Positions 53,076 to 62,989 of a stretch of DNA of 64,000 nt are shown one piece after another. The notes under the pieces were generated by a model. That model had not been told where the DNA came from. It ran no database searches and was given only the letters and a program-made list of their open reading frames with translations. The stretch is taken from contig CANMCO010000003.1 of NCBI GenBank assembly GCA_947496355.1, forward strand, positions 248,001 through 312,000, given 5' to 3'. Position 1 is the first letter of the stretch; every line of letters starts with the position of its first letter. The translations under genes and the position numbers were made by a program. The stretch is from an uncultured Aquimarina sp. GTDB lineage: Bacteria; Bacteroidota; Bacteroidia; Flavobacteriales; Flavobacteriaceae.

Positions 53076-55847
53076 TTGAAAACAGGGGGAAAAAGGCTAG
53101 GGACTTTGGGGAAACAACTAGCTATAATACTTATACTGTCGTTATTTAATTATCATTCATACTCTCAGTGTACCACAATTGAAACTACTTTTGAGGTATG
53201 CGATATGGCGACAATAGATTCTGATACAGATGGTACTCCAGATGGAATTGTTAATCTTTATAATGTAACAGGTACTAGCTTGGCAGATGGTATTTGGTCA
53301 ACAGCACTAAATAATGCCATAGTGATAGACCAGGCAAATGGAGATTTGTATACATGGGAGTTGCGTAACTCATCTGAAGATGTAACGGATTATATTTTTA
53401 ATCTTACGAGTCCCACTTGTCCAGATCCGCTAAGAATAGTTAATGTAGTTCTTGGGCCATACTCTGGAATGGCGCCACCACCAGATCCCGATGATATTAA
53501 CTATTATATGTGTAGTAGTGATATCTTGGATTTGTCAACGGTTTTGGTTTCTAATGAAACTACTCCAGCAGCACATATTAATGGTATCTGGAATCTTGTT
53601 GCTAATCCTACAGGATCAGCGATATTAGCCGAGAATCAATTTGCGGCTGCCGTTGCTTATCAACCAGGTTTGCCTAGAATAGATCAGGACATATATGAAC
53701 TGACATATACAGTACCAGGTATTTTACCTTGTTCGCCATCAGCAATTACAAATGTTAAGATAGCCGTTGTTAGACAAGTATTTTCAGGAACACCGGCAGA
53801 GGTGCTAATCTGTGAGAGCGAAGTAATAGCAGGAGATTATGATGCAGATATAGATGTTAGAGATGATCCGTATCTAGTTGGTGAAGATATAGAGGGGTTC
53901 TGGGATGCGGAATTTGCAGGAAACGGAAATAGCTTGATTATTAATATCAAAGATTTATATAACGATCTTACTAATAACGGAGCCAATCCCAGGTTTGGCT
54001 GTCAAACATATAGTTATACATATACGGTGGAAAGAAGATCAGTAGTATGTATTGATGATCAATCCACCGTTACTTTTACTGTTTATGAAGAGTTAAGACC
54101 TTTCCAACAGAATGTTTTCCCTGAGGAGTGTAGATTAAAAGTAGATGATCCTACGCAGACTATCAATCTATTTGACCTTATCCGGTTTACTGATGGTTTT
54201 GTTTATAATGATGATACGTATACACATTGGGAGTTTGTATCTGGTCCAAGTGATTTAGGTTTGGTTGTCAAGAGACAATCTAATCCTTCAAATCCAATAG
54301 AACTTACTTGTGTTGCCGATCCAGCGATAACGGATCCTAATTTGGAAGCACCATACTATGATGCTGATGCTCCTGTTACCATAAATGGAGCACAGGCTGG
54401 AGAATATCGTTTTAAATATATTGTATGTCCAGATATAAATGGGTGTCCAAATGAAGATCACCCATGTCCACGCCTGGAAACAGAAGTACTTGTAATTATT
54501 CTTCCTGAAGATTATGCGGGAGAGAATACTACAGATCTAAAGCTTTGTGAATCACAAGGACAAGTAGATCTAAGAAGTTTACTTAACACCAATGGTGTTG
54601 ATACCATTGTAGATACTGGGGAATGGAGAAATGAAACGGGTGATATAGTAAGTAATACTTTTGTGTTTCCAGAGATAGAGAATGATCAGACTTTTACATT
54701 TACGTATACCACAGAACTTGCTGGTTGTGTTGATAGTACCAACTTAACATTTACAATCAATAAATTACCAAATGCAGGTGAAAATGGAGAGGCCACTGTT
54801 TGTTCTGATAATCTTACAATAACTTTATTTGATCAGTTAAATGGAATCCCTGATACTACAGGAACTTGGTTTGGGCCAAATGGATATACTTCTACAGATC
54901 ATTTGGGTGTTTTTGATGCTTCTGATAATACGCTTCCTATTTTAGGAGAAGGAGAATTCATTTACATAGTTCCGGCCAGGGAAAGTTGTTTAGATGAAGA
55001 TCGTGCTTCTGTCATTGTCACTATCGTAGAGCCGGTTCAAATTGGAAATGACGTTAATGAAACATTTTGCAAACTAGATGGCCGCGTAAACCTATTTTCT
55101 TTGTTAGATAGAGATACTGTACTTACTGGAGTTTTTGAAGACACAGATGGTACGGGGGCTTTAACACCTGATGGAGTACTGGAATTTGAAACCTTGACAA
55201 ATGAGGTTTATAATTTTAGGTATATAGTTACCAATATAGCACCATGTGATGAATCTTCATTAAATGTCGCTATACAAATTATAGAATTGCCAATTCCAAA
55301 TGTGCCTTCACAGGAGTTTTGTATTCTAGACGCTAAGAGATTAGAAGATATCGAAGTAGATGTGTTGAACTTTAACTGGTATAATACTGTAGAAAGTGAA
55401 ACACCAATAGTAAACAATCCTTTATTGTTTGATAATGATATATATTATATAGCCAATATAGATGTAAACAATTGCGAATCTGAGCGTTTACCGGTTCTAA
55501 TAGATGTTTTAAATACCGGAGAACGATTTTCAAATGGAGATTTGTGTACATTGGATTTTCAAGATGGAGTCTCTCCCAATGGCGATAATCAAAACGACAC
55601 ATTTGATTTGTTAATTGAAGGAGTGTATAATATCCCCGAAGCATTTCCGGATTTTGACTTAAAAATATATAACAGATATGGTAGTCTTGTTTACGAAGGA
55701 AGACGAGATACTAATGAGTTTAGAGGAGAGAGTAATGTTTCTGTAAGGTTAGGAGATGACCTTCCTTCTGGAACATACTTTTATATTTTCAATCCAAACT
55801 TTGAAAACAACTTACCAATTCAAGGAAGTTTTTACCTAAGCAGATAA
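53076..55847 (+). CDS. Secreted protein with gliding-motility-type (T9SS type B) C-terminal domain
   Basis: The 923-residue protein begins at a TTG; an in-frame stop lies just upstream and the sequence after it gives a good signal peptide (KRLGTLGKQLAIILILSLFNYHSYSQ). The body consists of repeated cysteine-containing beta domains with C...D...DGRVNLF and ...FEVCDM-like openings. The C-terminus (about 825-923: DGVSPNGDNQNDTFDLLI, LKIYNRYGSLVYEG, DLPSGTYFYIF) is the gliding-motility-associated CTD that marks T9SS type B cargo. Such proteins usually need a PorP/SprF partner, and one is encoded next, 3 bp downstream. Probably a surface adhesin-like protein. Confidence 0.88.
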   Translation: MKTGGKRLGTLGKQLAIILILSLFNYHSYSQCTTIETTFEVCDMATIDSDTDGTPDGIVNLYNVTGTSLADGIWSTALNNAIVIDQANGDLYTWELRNSSEDVTDYIFNLTSPTCPDPLRIVNVVLGPYSGMAPPPDPDDINYYMCSSDILDLSTVLVSNETTPAAHINGIWNLVANPTGSAILAENQFAAAVAYQPGLPRIDQDIYELTYTVPGILPCSPSAITNVKIAVVRQVFSGTPAEVLICESEVIAGDYDADIDVRDDPYLVGEDIEGFWDAEFAGNGNSLIINIKDLYNDLTNNGANPRFGCQTYSYTYTVERRSVVCIDDQSTVTFTVYEELRPFQQNVFPEECRLKVDDPTQTINLFDLIRFTDGFVYNDDTYTHWEFVSGPSDLGLVVKRQSNPSNPIELTCVADPAITDPNLEAPYYDADAPVTINGAQAGEYRFKYIVCPDINGCPNEDHPCPRLETEVLVIILPEDYAGENTTDLKLCESQGQVDLRSLLNTNGVDTIVDTGEWRNETGDIVSNTFVFPEIENDQTFTFTYTTELAGCVDSTNLTFTINKLPNAGENGEATVCSDNLTITLFDQLNGIPDTTGTWFGPNGYTSTDHLGVFDASDNTLPILGEGEFIYIVPARESCLDEDRASVIVTIVEPVQIGNDVNETFCKLDGRVNLFSLLDRDTVLTGVFEDTDGTGALTPDGVLEFETLTNEVYNFRYIVTNIAPCDESSLNVAIQIIELPIPNVPSQEFCILDAKRLEDIEVDVLNFNWYNTVESETPIVNNPLLFDNDIYYIANIDVNNCESERLPVLIDVLNTGERFSNGDLCTLDFQDGVSPNGDNQNDTFDLLIEGVYNIPEAFPDFDLKIYNRYGSLVYEGRRDTNEFRGESNVSVRLGDDLPSGTYFYIFNPNFENNLPIQGSFYLSR

Positions 55848-55850
55848 ATC

Positions 55851-56768
55851 ATGAAGTTAAATTTAGTATTTATAATTACCATCGTTTTCTGCTCGGTAAC
55901 ATTTGCACAGCAGGAACCTCAGTACTCTCAATATATGTATAATATGAGTACGGTTAATCCTGGCTATGTTACTGCCCAAAGAGGATTGGTTTCTACCGGA
56001 CTTTTGTATAGAAAACAATGGACCGCCATTGAAGGATCTCCACAAACCGCAAATGTTTTTGGTAATATCCCAATGAATGAAAAAATAGAATTGAGTGTTA
56101 ATTATGTGAATGACCAAATTGGTGATGCTATCCCGGTAACCAATGATTATTTTAATGTTGATTTTGCTTATATCACTAGAATTTCGGATCAAGTTAAATT
56201 GTCTTATGGTTTAAAGGCTGGAATTAATAATTTTAAAATAGATCCTTCTGGCTCTGATGTAGCAAATGATCCGGCATTTGCAGATAATACTTCTACAACG
56301 CAGCTTAATATTGGTGCAGGATTATTCTTATTTACGCATAATTTTTATGCTGGTGTTTCTTCTCCTAATTTGTTGCCAAGTGATGTTGATATCAATGGTA
56401 TTGGGGTTACAGAAAGCAAAACACATTTATACGGAGTTGCGGGTTATGTATTTGATTTTATTGATGAGGTAAGGTTAAAACCTTCATTAGTCGTTAAGCA
56501 GGTAATAGACTCACCGCTAACCTTTGACGTTTCGTTGAATTCATTGATCTATAATAAAATCGAGTTAGGGGTTTCATATAGATATACTGATGCATTTATC
56601 GCGTTGGCAGGCTTTAATATTACGCAAAACCTAAAAATAGGATACTCCTACGACTTTAGTGTAAGTGACCTTAGTGGTTATAACAATGGAAGTCACGAAA
56701 TTGTATTACTTTATAATTTTGATCTTCTGAAATTTGGTAATAAATATACATCTCCAAGATTTTTCTAG
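55851..56768 (+). CDS. PorP/SprF-family T9SS outer-membrane protein
   Basis: The 305-residue protein has a signal peptide (MKLNLVFIITIVFCSVTFAQ) followed by QEPQYSQYMYNMSTVNPGYVTAQRG, the hallmark start of PorP/SprF proteins, and strands of a 12-14-stranded outer-membrane barrel ending in SPRFF. SprF-type members act with type B cargo. The gene lies between the cargo gene and an OmpA-family gene, 1 bp from the latter, a recurring triad in Flavobacteriaceae. Confidence 0.92.
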   Translation: MKLNLVFIITIVFCSVTFAQQEPQYSQYMYNMSTVNPGYVTAQRGLVSTGLLYRKQWTAIEGSPQTANVFGNIPMNEKIELSVNYVNDQIGDAIPVTNDYFNVDFAYITRISDQVKLSYGLKAGINNFKIDPSGSDVANDPAFADNTSTTQLNIGAGLFLFTHNFYAGVSSPNLLPSDVDINGIGVTESKTHLYGVAGYVFDFIDEVRLKPSLVVKQVIDSPLTFDVSLNSLIYNKIELGVSYRYTDAFIALAGFNITQNLKIGYSYDFSVSDLSGYNNGSHEIVLLYNFDLLKFGNKYTSPRFF

Positions 56769-58880
56769 ATGATAAAAACAAAAATAATAGTAATCGTATT
56801 AATACTGATGACTCAGTTAACATTTGCTCAGAAGAAAAGTAGGGCAGACCGTTTTTTTGAACAAGGAGATTATATCAATGCCGCTTTGGAATATGAGGAG
56901 GAATTGAATCGTGAAGGGTATACAAAACATATAGTAAAGAATATTACCACCTCGTACTATAATACTTTTCAGTTTAGACAAGCGTATCGTTATCTCAAGG
57001 TATTAACTTCTGGTAAGTTTTATGATCAGGATAAGTCATATAATAATTCATATGATTTTATGATGTATCAAGTCCTTTCTGCTTTGGGGGAGTATGAAAA
57101 GTCTGTTGAATTTCTTGCAAGATATAAAGCAAGTGAATCTAAAGAAGTGTTTAATAAATCTGAAGCTATTGCTGTTATCGAAGATTTTAAACTCAAGGAT
57201 GACGATTATACAATTCAAAACGTTACGTTTAATTCTGAGGCTTCAGAATTTGGAGCGCTAAAAAGAGATAGTACAGTTTATTTTACTACAGATAGAAAAC
57301 CATATAGTACTTTGGATAAAGATTACAAATGGACACATCGTCCGTTTTTGGATATATATAAAGTAAAAGTTGACCAGGATAATAATCCCATTTCTGATAT
57401 CGAAGCAATTTCAAAAGAAATTAATTCTAAACTTCATGAAGGTAATTTTTGTTTTAGCAAGGATGGGAATACAATGTATTTATCAAAAAGTAATTCTGAA
57501 AAAGGAAAGAAAAAGTTTGATAGCATCAAGAATAACTCGATTCATTTGTATAAAGCAATAAAAAATGATAAAGGATGGAGTACCCCTGTAAAACTGGAGT
57601 TTAATGATGTGAATTATTCTATTGAACATCCTGCTTTAAACACCCAAAATAATAAATTATATTTTGCTTCTAACATGCCAGGCGGATACGGTGATTTTGA
57701 TATTTATTATGTAGATGTAAACCTAGATGGAACATATGGAGAACCTGTAAATCTTGGACCAACTATAAACACAAATAATAGAGATCAATTTCCTTATGTT
57801 TCAAAAGACGGGCATTTGTTTTTTGCTTCAAACGGGCATTTGGGATTAGGGATGATGGATATATTTGTTTCTGAGTTAAAAGAGGATGAATTTACAGAAC
57901 CTATAAATTTAGGAGCACCTATTAACTCAAGTTTTGACGATTTTTCAATTTCCTATTCTAATGATACAGATGGTTTTTTTGCATCAAATCGTAAGAAGGT
58001 AGGGGATGATATTTATTCATTTTCTCAAATAGGAGAAATCTTTCCACGAGAGTATATTGCTTATTTTGAAGTAAAGGATTTTGCAACCGATAATTATGTT
58101 GAAAATTCTGATGTCGTGCTTTATAACGATGACAATGAAAAAGTCTATGAAAGTCAATTAGACTCTATTGCTAGATTTGACCTAAAGGTTTTTCCCGGGA
58201 GATATAATTTTAAGGCTTCAGCCGAAGGTTACAAAACCAGAACCAAACCTGTTTCTGTAAAAGAAAAAGATGAAGCAACATATGTGATTTATCTGGATAG
58301 AGAAGCAAAGAAGAAAGAAATAATCGCTTCATCCCAAGAATCTAATGAAAATAATAAAGTAAGAATTAAGGATAGTATTAATATTATTGACAAAGTTAAT
58401 ATCACCAATATTACTACAGAAACTAATTCAGAAAAAAGGAAAGAAGAAATCTCAAAAGCAAAGTTAAGAGAAATGCTTCTTGCTGATAAAGACGGTCCTC
58501 CGGTGATAGAGAAGAATGGAAAATTATATTTTAAGATGCCGCCAATTCATTTTGATTATGATAAATGGAATATTAGGTCAGATTCTAAAAAGGTTTTGGA
58601 TAAGTTGGCCTTAAAACTCGAGAAATATAAGACAGTATATATTAAAATTAGTTCGCATACCGATAGTAGAGGTACAGATTCGTATAACCAAGTACTATCA
58701 GAAAAAAGGGCAGAATCAACGCGCAATTATTTGGCATTGGTTGGATACGTAAATGCAAGAAGAATGCAATTTGTAGGGTTTGGAGAATCTGAACCAATTA
58801 TTAATTGTGATAATAAGGTCTGTACAGAAGAAGATCATCAAACGAATAGGCGTAGTGAGTTTGAAATTGTTAAGTTCTAG
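56769..58880 (+). CDS. OmpA-family protein with PD40 repeats
   Basis: The 703-residue protein has a signal peptide (1-20), TPR-like helices (about 25-140; ADRFFEQGDYINAALEYEEEL), PD40/WD40-like beta-propeller blades (about 155-425; LYFASNMPGGYGDFDIYYVDV, LFFASNGHLGLGMMDIFVSEL), a carboxypeptidase-regulatory-like domain (about 440-515) and a C-terminal OmpA domain (about 590-703; FDYDKWNIRSDSKKVLDKLA, ISSHTDSRGTDSYNQVLSEKRA, NRRSEFEIVKF). It likely tethers the adjacent SprF/type B cargo system to peptidoglycan. Confidence 0.9.
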   Translation: MIKTKIIVIVLILMTQLTFAQKKSRADRFFEQGDYINAALEYEEELNREGYTKHIVKNITTSYYNTFQFRQAYRYLKVLTSGKFYDQDKSYNNSYDFMMYQVLSALGEYEKSVEFLARYKASESKEVFNKSEAIAVIEDFKLKDDDYTIQNVTFNSEASEFGALKRDSTVYFTTDRKPYSTLDKDYKWTHRPFLDIYKVKVDQDNNPISDIEAISKEINSKLHEGNFCFSKDGNTMYLSKSNSEKGKKKFDSIKNNSIHLYKAIKNDKGWSTPVKLEFNDVNYSIEHPALNTQNNKLYFASNMPGGYGDFDIYYVDVNLDGTYGEPVNLGPTINTNNRDQFPYVSKDGHLFFASNGHLGLGMMDIFVSELKEDEFTEPINLGAPINSSFDDFSISYSNDTDGFFASNRKKVGDDIYSFSQIGEIFPREYIAYFEVKDFATDNYVENSDVVLYNDDNEKVYESQLDSIARFDLKVFPGRYNFKASAEGYKTRTKPVSVKEKDEATYVIYLDREAKKKEIIASSQESNENNKVRIKDSINIIDKVNITNITTETNSEKRKEEISKAKLREMLLADKDGPPVIEKNGKLYFKMPPIHFDYDKWNIRSDSKKVLDKLALKLEKYKTVYIKISSHTDSRGTDSYNQVLSEKRAESTRNYLALVGYVNARRMQFVGFGESEPIINCDNKVCTEEDHQTNRRSEFEIVKF

Positions 58881-58965
58881 TGTAAATTTTGAACAACAAA
58901 AATTTTAATTTTTAGGTTTACTATTTCTTAATTATGTACAACCAAAATACTCATCAACTAAATTA

Positions 58966-58996
58966 TTGTTTTCTAATAAATTAAATTGTACTTTTG
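58966..58996 (+). promoter_or_regulatory. Strong Bacteroidetes-type promoter of rpsA
   Basis: TTG (58966-58968), 20 bp, TACTTTTG (58989-58996): a full match to the consensus. The predicted leader before the rpsA ATG is about 105-110 nt. Confidence 0.8.
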
Positions 58997-59112
58997 CACT
59001 CCTTTTTAGCGAGTAAGAGAATGTAAAAAGGTATGATTTAATATAAACTAACGCTTCTGTATAATTTTCGTCTTGATTCTCAAAGATATATAGAATACAA
59101 ATTTTATCTTCA

Positions 59113-60930
59113 ATGTCTGAAGAAACAAAAAACACAGACGTTCAGGAAGTAGAAACTGAAAAAGTATCTGCACCACAAGCAAACCCTGAACAATTTCTAA
59201 AAGAATTTAACTGGCACAACTACGAAGAAGGAATTGATCCTATCGAAGATTCAAAACTTGAAGAGTTTGAAAAATTGGTTGCTGAAAACTTTGTAGACAC
59301 TTTAAATGACGAAGTAGTAATGGGAACAGTAATTAATATTACTGATCGTGATGCTATTATTGACATTAATGCAAAAAGTGAAGGTGTTATATCACTAAAT
59401 GAGTTCCGTTACAATCCGGATCTTAAAGTTGGTGATAAGGTAGAGGTTTTAATTGATGTGCGTGAAGACGCTACAGGTCAATTAATTTTATCTCACCGTA
59501 AAGCTCGTGTAATCAAAGCATGGGATAGAGTAAATGCAGCACATGATACAGGTGAAATCGTAAATGGTTTTGTTAAGTGTAGAACAAAAGGTGGTATGAT
59601 CGTAGACGTATTTGGTATCGAAGCGTTCTTGCCAGGTTCTCAGATTGACGTTAAACCAATCCGTGATTATGATGCTTATGTTGGTAAAACAATGGAATTT
59701 AAAGTTGTGAAAATCAACCATGAATTCAAAAATGTTGTTGTATCTCACAAAGCGCTTATCGAAGCTGATATCGAAGAGCAGAAAAAAGAAATTATTGGTC
59801 AATTAGAAAAAGGTCAAGTATTAGAAGGTACTGTTAAGAATGTTACTTCTTACGGTGTATTTGTTGATCTTGGTGGAGTTGACGGTCTTATTCATATTAC
59901 AGACCTTTCTTGGTCAAGAATTAATCATCCAAATGAGATTGTTGAGCTTGATCAGAAATTGAACGTAGTAATCTTAGACTTTGATGAGGCTAAGACGCGT
60001 ATCCAATTAGGTCTTAAACAACTTAAACCTCACCCATGGGAAGCTCTGGATAAAGAACTTAAAGTAGGTGATAAAGTAAAAGGTAAAGTTGTTGTAATTG
60101 CAGATTACGGTGCGTTTATTGAAGTAGAAGAAGGAGTAGAAGGATTAATTCACGTTTCTGAAATGTCATGGTCTACACACTTACGTTCTGCACAAGATTT
60201 TGTAAAAGTAGGAGATCAAGTAGAAGCAGTAATTCTTACTCTTGATAGAGAAGAACGCAAAATGTCCCTTGGTATTAAGCAATTAACACCAGACCCATGG
60301 ACTGATATCACTACTAAGTACCCTGTAGGTTCTAAGCACTCTGGTATTGTACGTAACTTTACAAACTTTGGTGTATTCGTAGAACTTGAAGAAGGTATTG
60401 ACGGATTAATTTATATTTCAGATCTTTCTTGGACTAAGAAAATCAAGCACCCATCAGATTTCACTAATGTTGGTGATACACTTGATGTTGTTGTTCTTGA
60501 ATTAGATGTTGAAGGACGTAAATTAAGTCTTGGTCATAAACAAACTGAGGATAACCCTTGGGATAAGTATGAGACTGAGTTTGGTTTAGGAACTAAGCAT
60601 ACTGCAACAATTGGAGAGATGGTAGACAAAGGTGCTACAATTGACTTCAATGAAGATATCGTTGCTTTTGTTCCATCTCGTCATCTTGAAAAAGAAGATG
60701 GAAGCAAACTTAAGAAAGGTGATGAAGCAGAATTCCAAATTATTGAATTTAGCAAAGAATTCAAGAGAGTGGTAGCATCTCATACAGCTTTATTTAAGGA
60801 AGAAGAAGCTAAGATCGTAAAACAAGCAGCTAAGAAAGCAGCTTCTGTAAGTTCATCAGAGAAAACAACTCTTGGTGATATTGATGCTTTAGCAGATCTT
60901 AAAGCTAAAATGGAAAAAGGAGGGAAGTAA
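59113..60930 (+). CDS. rpsA: 30S ribosomal protein S1
   Basis: S1 binds mRNA on the small subunit and helps start translation. The 605-residue protein has six S1/OB repeats; the central four carry the clear motif G-x-V-x(5)-G-x-F-V-x-L...G-L-I-H-x-S-x-L-S-W (for example GVFVDLGGVDGLIHITDLSW, GAFIEVEEGVEGLIHVSEMSW, GVFVELEEGIDGLIYISDLSW). The N-terminal 40 residues are acidic. Codon use is more biased than in the neighbours, as expected for a highly expressed gene. It has its own promoter and terminator. Confidence 0.96.
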   Translation: MSEETKNTDVQEVETEKVSAPQANPEQFLKEFNWHNYEEGIDPIEDSKLEEFEKLVAENFVDTLNDEVVMGTVINITDRDAIIDINAKSEGVISLNEFRYNPDLKVGDKVEVLIDVREDATGQLILSHRKARVIKAWDRVNAAHDTGEIVNGFVKCRTKGGMIVDVFGIEAFLPGSQIDVKPIRDYDAYVGKTMEFKVVKINHEFKNVVVSHKALIEADIEEQKKEIIGQLEKGQVLEGTVKNVTSYGVFVDLGGVDGLIHITDLSWSRINHPNEIVELDQKLNVVILDFDEAKTRIQLGLKQLKPHPWEALDKELKVGDKVKGKVVVIADYGAFIEVEEGVEGLIHVSEMSWSTHLRSAQDFVKVGDQVEAVILTLDREERKMSLGIKQLTPDPWTDITTKYPVGSKHSGIVRNFTNFGVFVELEEGIDGLIYISDLSWTKKIKHPSDFTNVGDTLDVVVLELDVEGRKLSLGHKQTEDNPWDKYETEFGLGTKHTATIGEMVDKGATIDFNEDIVAFVPSRHLEKEDGSKLKKGDEAEFQIIEFSKEFKRVVASHTALFKEEEAKIVKQAAKKAASVSSSEKTTLGDIDALADLKAKMEKGGK

Positions 60931-60954
60931 TAATTTCTCAACATTTTTTGATAT

Positions 60955-60983
60955 AAAAACCGCTCTTTTGAGCGGTTTTTTTT
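60955..60983 (+). terminator. Intrinsic terminator of rpsA
   Basis: AAAAACCGCTC, TTTT, GAGCGGTTTTT is an 11-bp perfect stem with a T run, 25 bp after the stop codon. Confidence 0.92.
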
Positions 60984-61065
60984 GTTTTCATGCACATCAT
61001 TTTTTTAATTTCTTATTAAAGAAAACTAATGAACAGGACCTGATAGAATAATTGCAAATTTTCAT

Positions 61066-61073
61066 TACTTTTG
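61066..61073 (+). promoter_or_regulatory. -7 box of the pyrR operon
   Basis: TACTTTTG matches TAnnTTTG, 26 bp before the pyrR ATG. The expected leader is under 20 nt, too short for a PyrR-binding attenuator of the Bacillus kind. Confidence 0.5.
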
Positions 61074-61098
61074 TATACCAAATATCCATTTGGAGATT

Positions 61099-61638
61099 AT
61101 GAGTCAAAAAACTTTACTTAGTGCAAAAGAGATAGGTATTATTCTGCACCGTTTGGCTTGTCAATTAATAGAAAATCATACAGACTTTAAGGATACAGTT
61201 CTAATAGGAGTGCAACCCAGAGGAGTCTATTTGGCCAATCGTATAAAACAGATTTTGGTAGAGGATTATCAACTTACCGATGTAAAACTTGGCTATCTAG
61301 ATATCACCTTCTACAGAGATGATTTCAGAAGAGGAGAGAAACCACTAGAAGCAAATAAAACACATATTGATTTTGTTGTAGAAGATAAAAGAGTAGTGTT
61401 TATTGATGATGTGTTGTATACCGGGAGAAGTATAAGAGCAGCATTAACGGCAATGCAATCGTTTGGTAGGCCGTTGGAGATTGAACTATTAACACTGATA
61501 GATAGACGCTTTAGTAGACATTTACCTATTCAGCCCGATTATAGAGGGCGCCAGGTTGATGTTATAAATCAAGAAAAAGTCAAAGTGAATTGGATAGAGA
61601 ATGAAGGTGAAGATGCTGTATATTTAGTAAGTAAATAG
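61099..61638 (+). CDS. pyrR: PyrR: uracil phosphoribosyltransferase / pyrimidine regulator homologue
   Basis: The 179-residue protein (ATG at 61099; the TTG three codons upstream is not favoured) has the PRPP-binding motif VVFIDDVLYTGRSIRAAL and the family segments LIGVQPRGVYLANRIKQIL and LGYLDITFYRDDFRR. In Bacillus PyrR attenuates the pyr operon by binding mRNA and also has UPRTase activity. No PyrR-type attenuator is visible here, so the phosphoribosyltransferase role is better supported. It is followed by pyrB after 37 bp. Confidence 0.93.
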   Translation: MSQKTLLSAKEIGIILHRLACQLIENHTDFKDTVLIGVQPRGVYLANRIKQILVEDYQLTDVKLGYLDITFYRDDFRRGEKPLEANKTHIDFVVEDKRVVFIDDVLYTGRSIRAALTAMQSFGRPLEIELLTLIDRRFSRHLPIQPDYRGRQVDVINQEKVKVNWIENEGEDAVYLVSK

Positions 61639-61675
61639 AATAGAAGGTTTTAAAACCATAAATTGAAAATTAAAA

Positions 61676-62605
61676 ATGAGCGAATTAAGTGTAAATCACT
61701 TACTAGGAATAAAATACTTAAACAAAGAGGATATTAATCTCATCTTTGAAACTGCAGATCATTTTAAAGAGGTTATTAATAGGCCAATTAAAAAAGTTCC
61801 GTCGCTTAGAGATATTACGATTGCAAATTTATTTTTTGAAAATAGCACTAGAACTAGGTTGTCATTTGAATTAGCAGAAAAAAGACTCTCTGCAGATGTA
61901 ATTAATTTTTCGGCAGCTTCTTCTTCTGTAAAAAAAGGAGAGACACTTATAGATACGGTTAATAATATCCTTTCTATGAAGGTTGATATGGTAGTGATGA
62001 GACATCCTAATCCTGGTGCAGGTGTGTTTCTTTCTAAGCATGTAGATGCGAGTATTGTAAATGCTGGAGATGGAGCACATGAGCATCCAACGCAAGCTTT
62101 ATTAGATTCATACTCTATACGCGAACGATTAAGAGAAGTAGGAGGAAAAAAAATAGTGATTGTGGGAGATATTTTGCATTCTAGAGTTGCATTATCTAAT
62201 ATTTTTGCCTTAAAATTACAAGGAGCAGAGGTAAAAGTATGTGGGCCAAAAACACTAATACCTAAATATATTGATAAACTTGGGGTAAAGGTTGAAACAG
62301 ATCTTAAAAAAGCCTTAGAGTGGTGCGATGTGGCAAACATGTTGCGAGTACAGAATGAAAGAATGGAAATTAGTTATTTTCCGACAACAAGAGAATACAC
62401 ACAACAATTTGGGGTAAACAAAAAGTTATTGGATAGTCTGGATAAAGAGATTGTAATTATGCACCCAGGACCTATCAATCGTGGAGTAGAAATCACGAGT
62501 GATGTTGCTGATTCTAAACAAGCCATTATATTGGATCAGGTACAGAATGGAGTAGCAGTAAGAATGGCAGTAATATATCTTTTAGCTTCAAAAATTAAAC
62601 GGTAA
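61676..62605 (+). CDS. pyrB: Aspartate carbamoyltransferase catalytic subunit
   Basis: PyrB makes carbamoyl-aspartate in pyrimidine synthesis. The 309-residue protein has the carbamoyl-phosphate motif FFENSTRTRLSFELAEKRL, MRHPNPGAG and GDGAHEHPTQALLDSYSIRE, HSRVALSN, and HPGPINRGVEI. No pyrI follows; the enzyme probably works as an unregulated trimer or within another complex. It is 3 bp from the next gene. Confidence 0.97.
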   Translation: MSELSVNHLLGIKYLNKEDINLIFETADHFKEVINRPIKKVPSLRDITIANLFFENSTRTRLSFELAEKRLSADVINFSAASSSVKKGETLIDTVNNILSMKVDMVVMRHPNPGAGVFLSKHVDASIVNAGDGAHEHPTQALLDSYSIRERLREVGGKKIVIVGDILHSRVALSNIFALKLQGAEVKVCGPKTLIPKYIDKLGVKVETDLKKALEWCDVANMLRVQNERMEISYFPTTREYTQQFGVNKKLLDSLDKEIVIMHPGPINRGVEITSDVADSKQAIILDQVQNGVAVRMAVIYLLASKIKR

Positions 62606-62608
62606 CTT

Positions 62609-62941
62609 ATGATTTTTAACAAAGAAGGTTCTACAACCATAATTACACAAGAAAAAACTACTGTTATTGAGTTCGTAAAAAGACTTGAAGACAAATATGA
62701 ATCTCTGAAAAGCGATAATATTATTGTTAATTTGTTTTCATTAAAACAAATTTCAGTGGCGGATATCAATGAATTTTTAAGAATTTCTAACAAATATAAG
62801 AGTGCCAAGCGTTCCTTTGTTATTGTTACAAATAAAATTTCATTTGATGAAGTACCAGGAGAGATTACAATTGTTCCAACATTACAGGAGGCGTATGACT
62901 TAGTCGAAATGGAAGAGATAGAAAGAGATCTTGATTTTTAA
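62609..62941 (+). CDS. Small STAS-like protein of the pyrB-rnz locus
   Basis: The 110-residue protein (TTIITQEKTTVIEFVKRLEDKYESLKSDNIIVNLFSLKQISVADINEFLRISNKYKSAKRSFVIVTN, ending EEIERDLDF) alternates strands and helices like a STAS domain. In Flavobacteriaceae a protein of this sort usually sits directly upstream of ribonuclease Z and is sometimes misannotated with that name. Function is unknown. Here an rnz remnant lies 570 bp further on. Confidence 0.75.
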   Translation: MIFNKEGSTTIITQEKTTVIEFVKRLEDKYESLKSDNIIVNLFSLKQISVADINEFLRISNKYKSAKRSFVIVTNKISFDEVPGEITIVPTLQEAYDLVEMEEIERDLDF

Positions 62942-62989
62942 GAAAAAGATTTTTTGTAATTATTCTGATTTTTTTTCGTCTTACAATCT

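Noticed and set aside
59009..59082. Possible pseudoknot in the rpsA leader (AGCG/CGCT crossing GAGAAT/ATTCTC)
   Set aside because: The helices are only 4 and 6 bp and cannot be told from chance without an energy calculation and comparison with relatives.
61759..62340. 193-codon open frame opposite pyrB
   Set aside because: It is a shadow of pyrB; the sense gene has all catalytic motifs.
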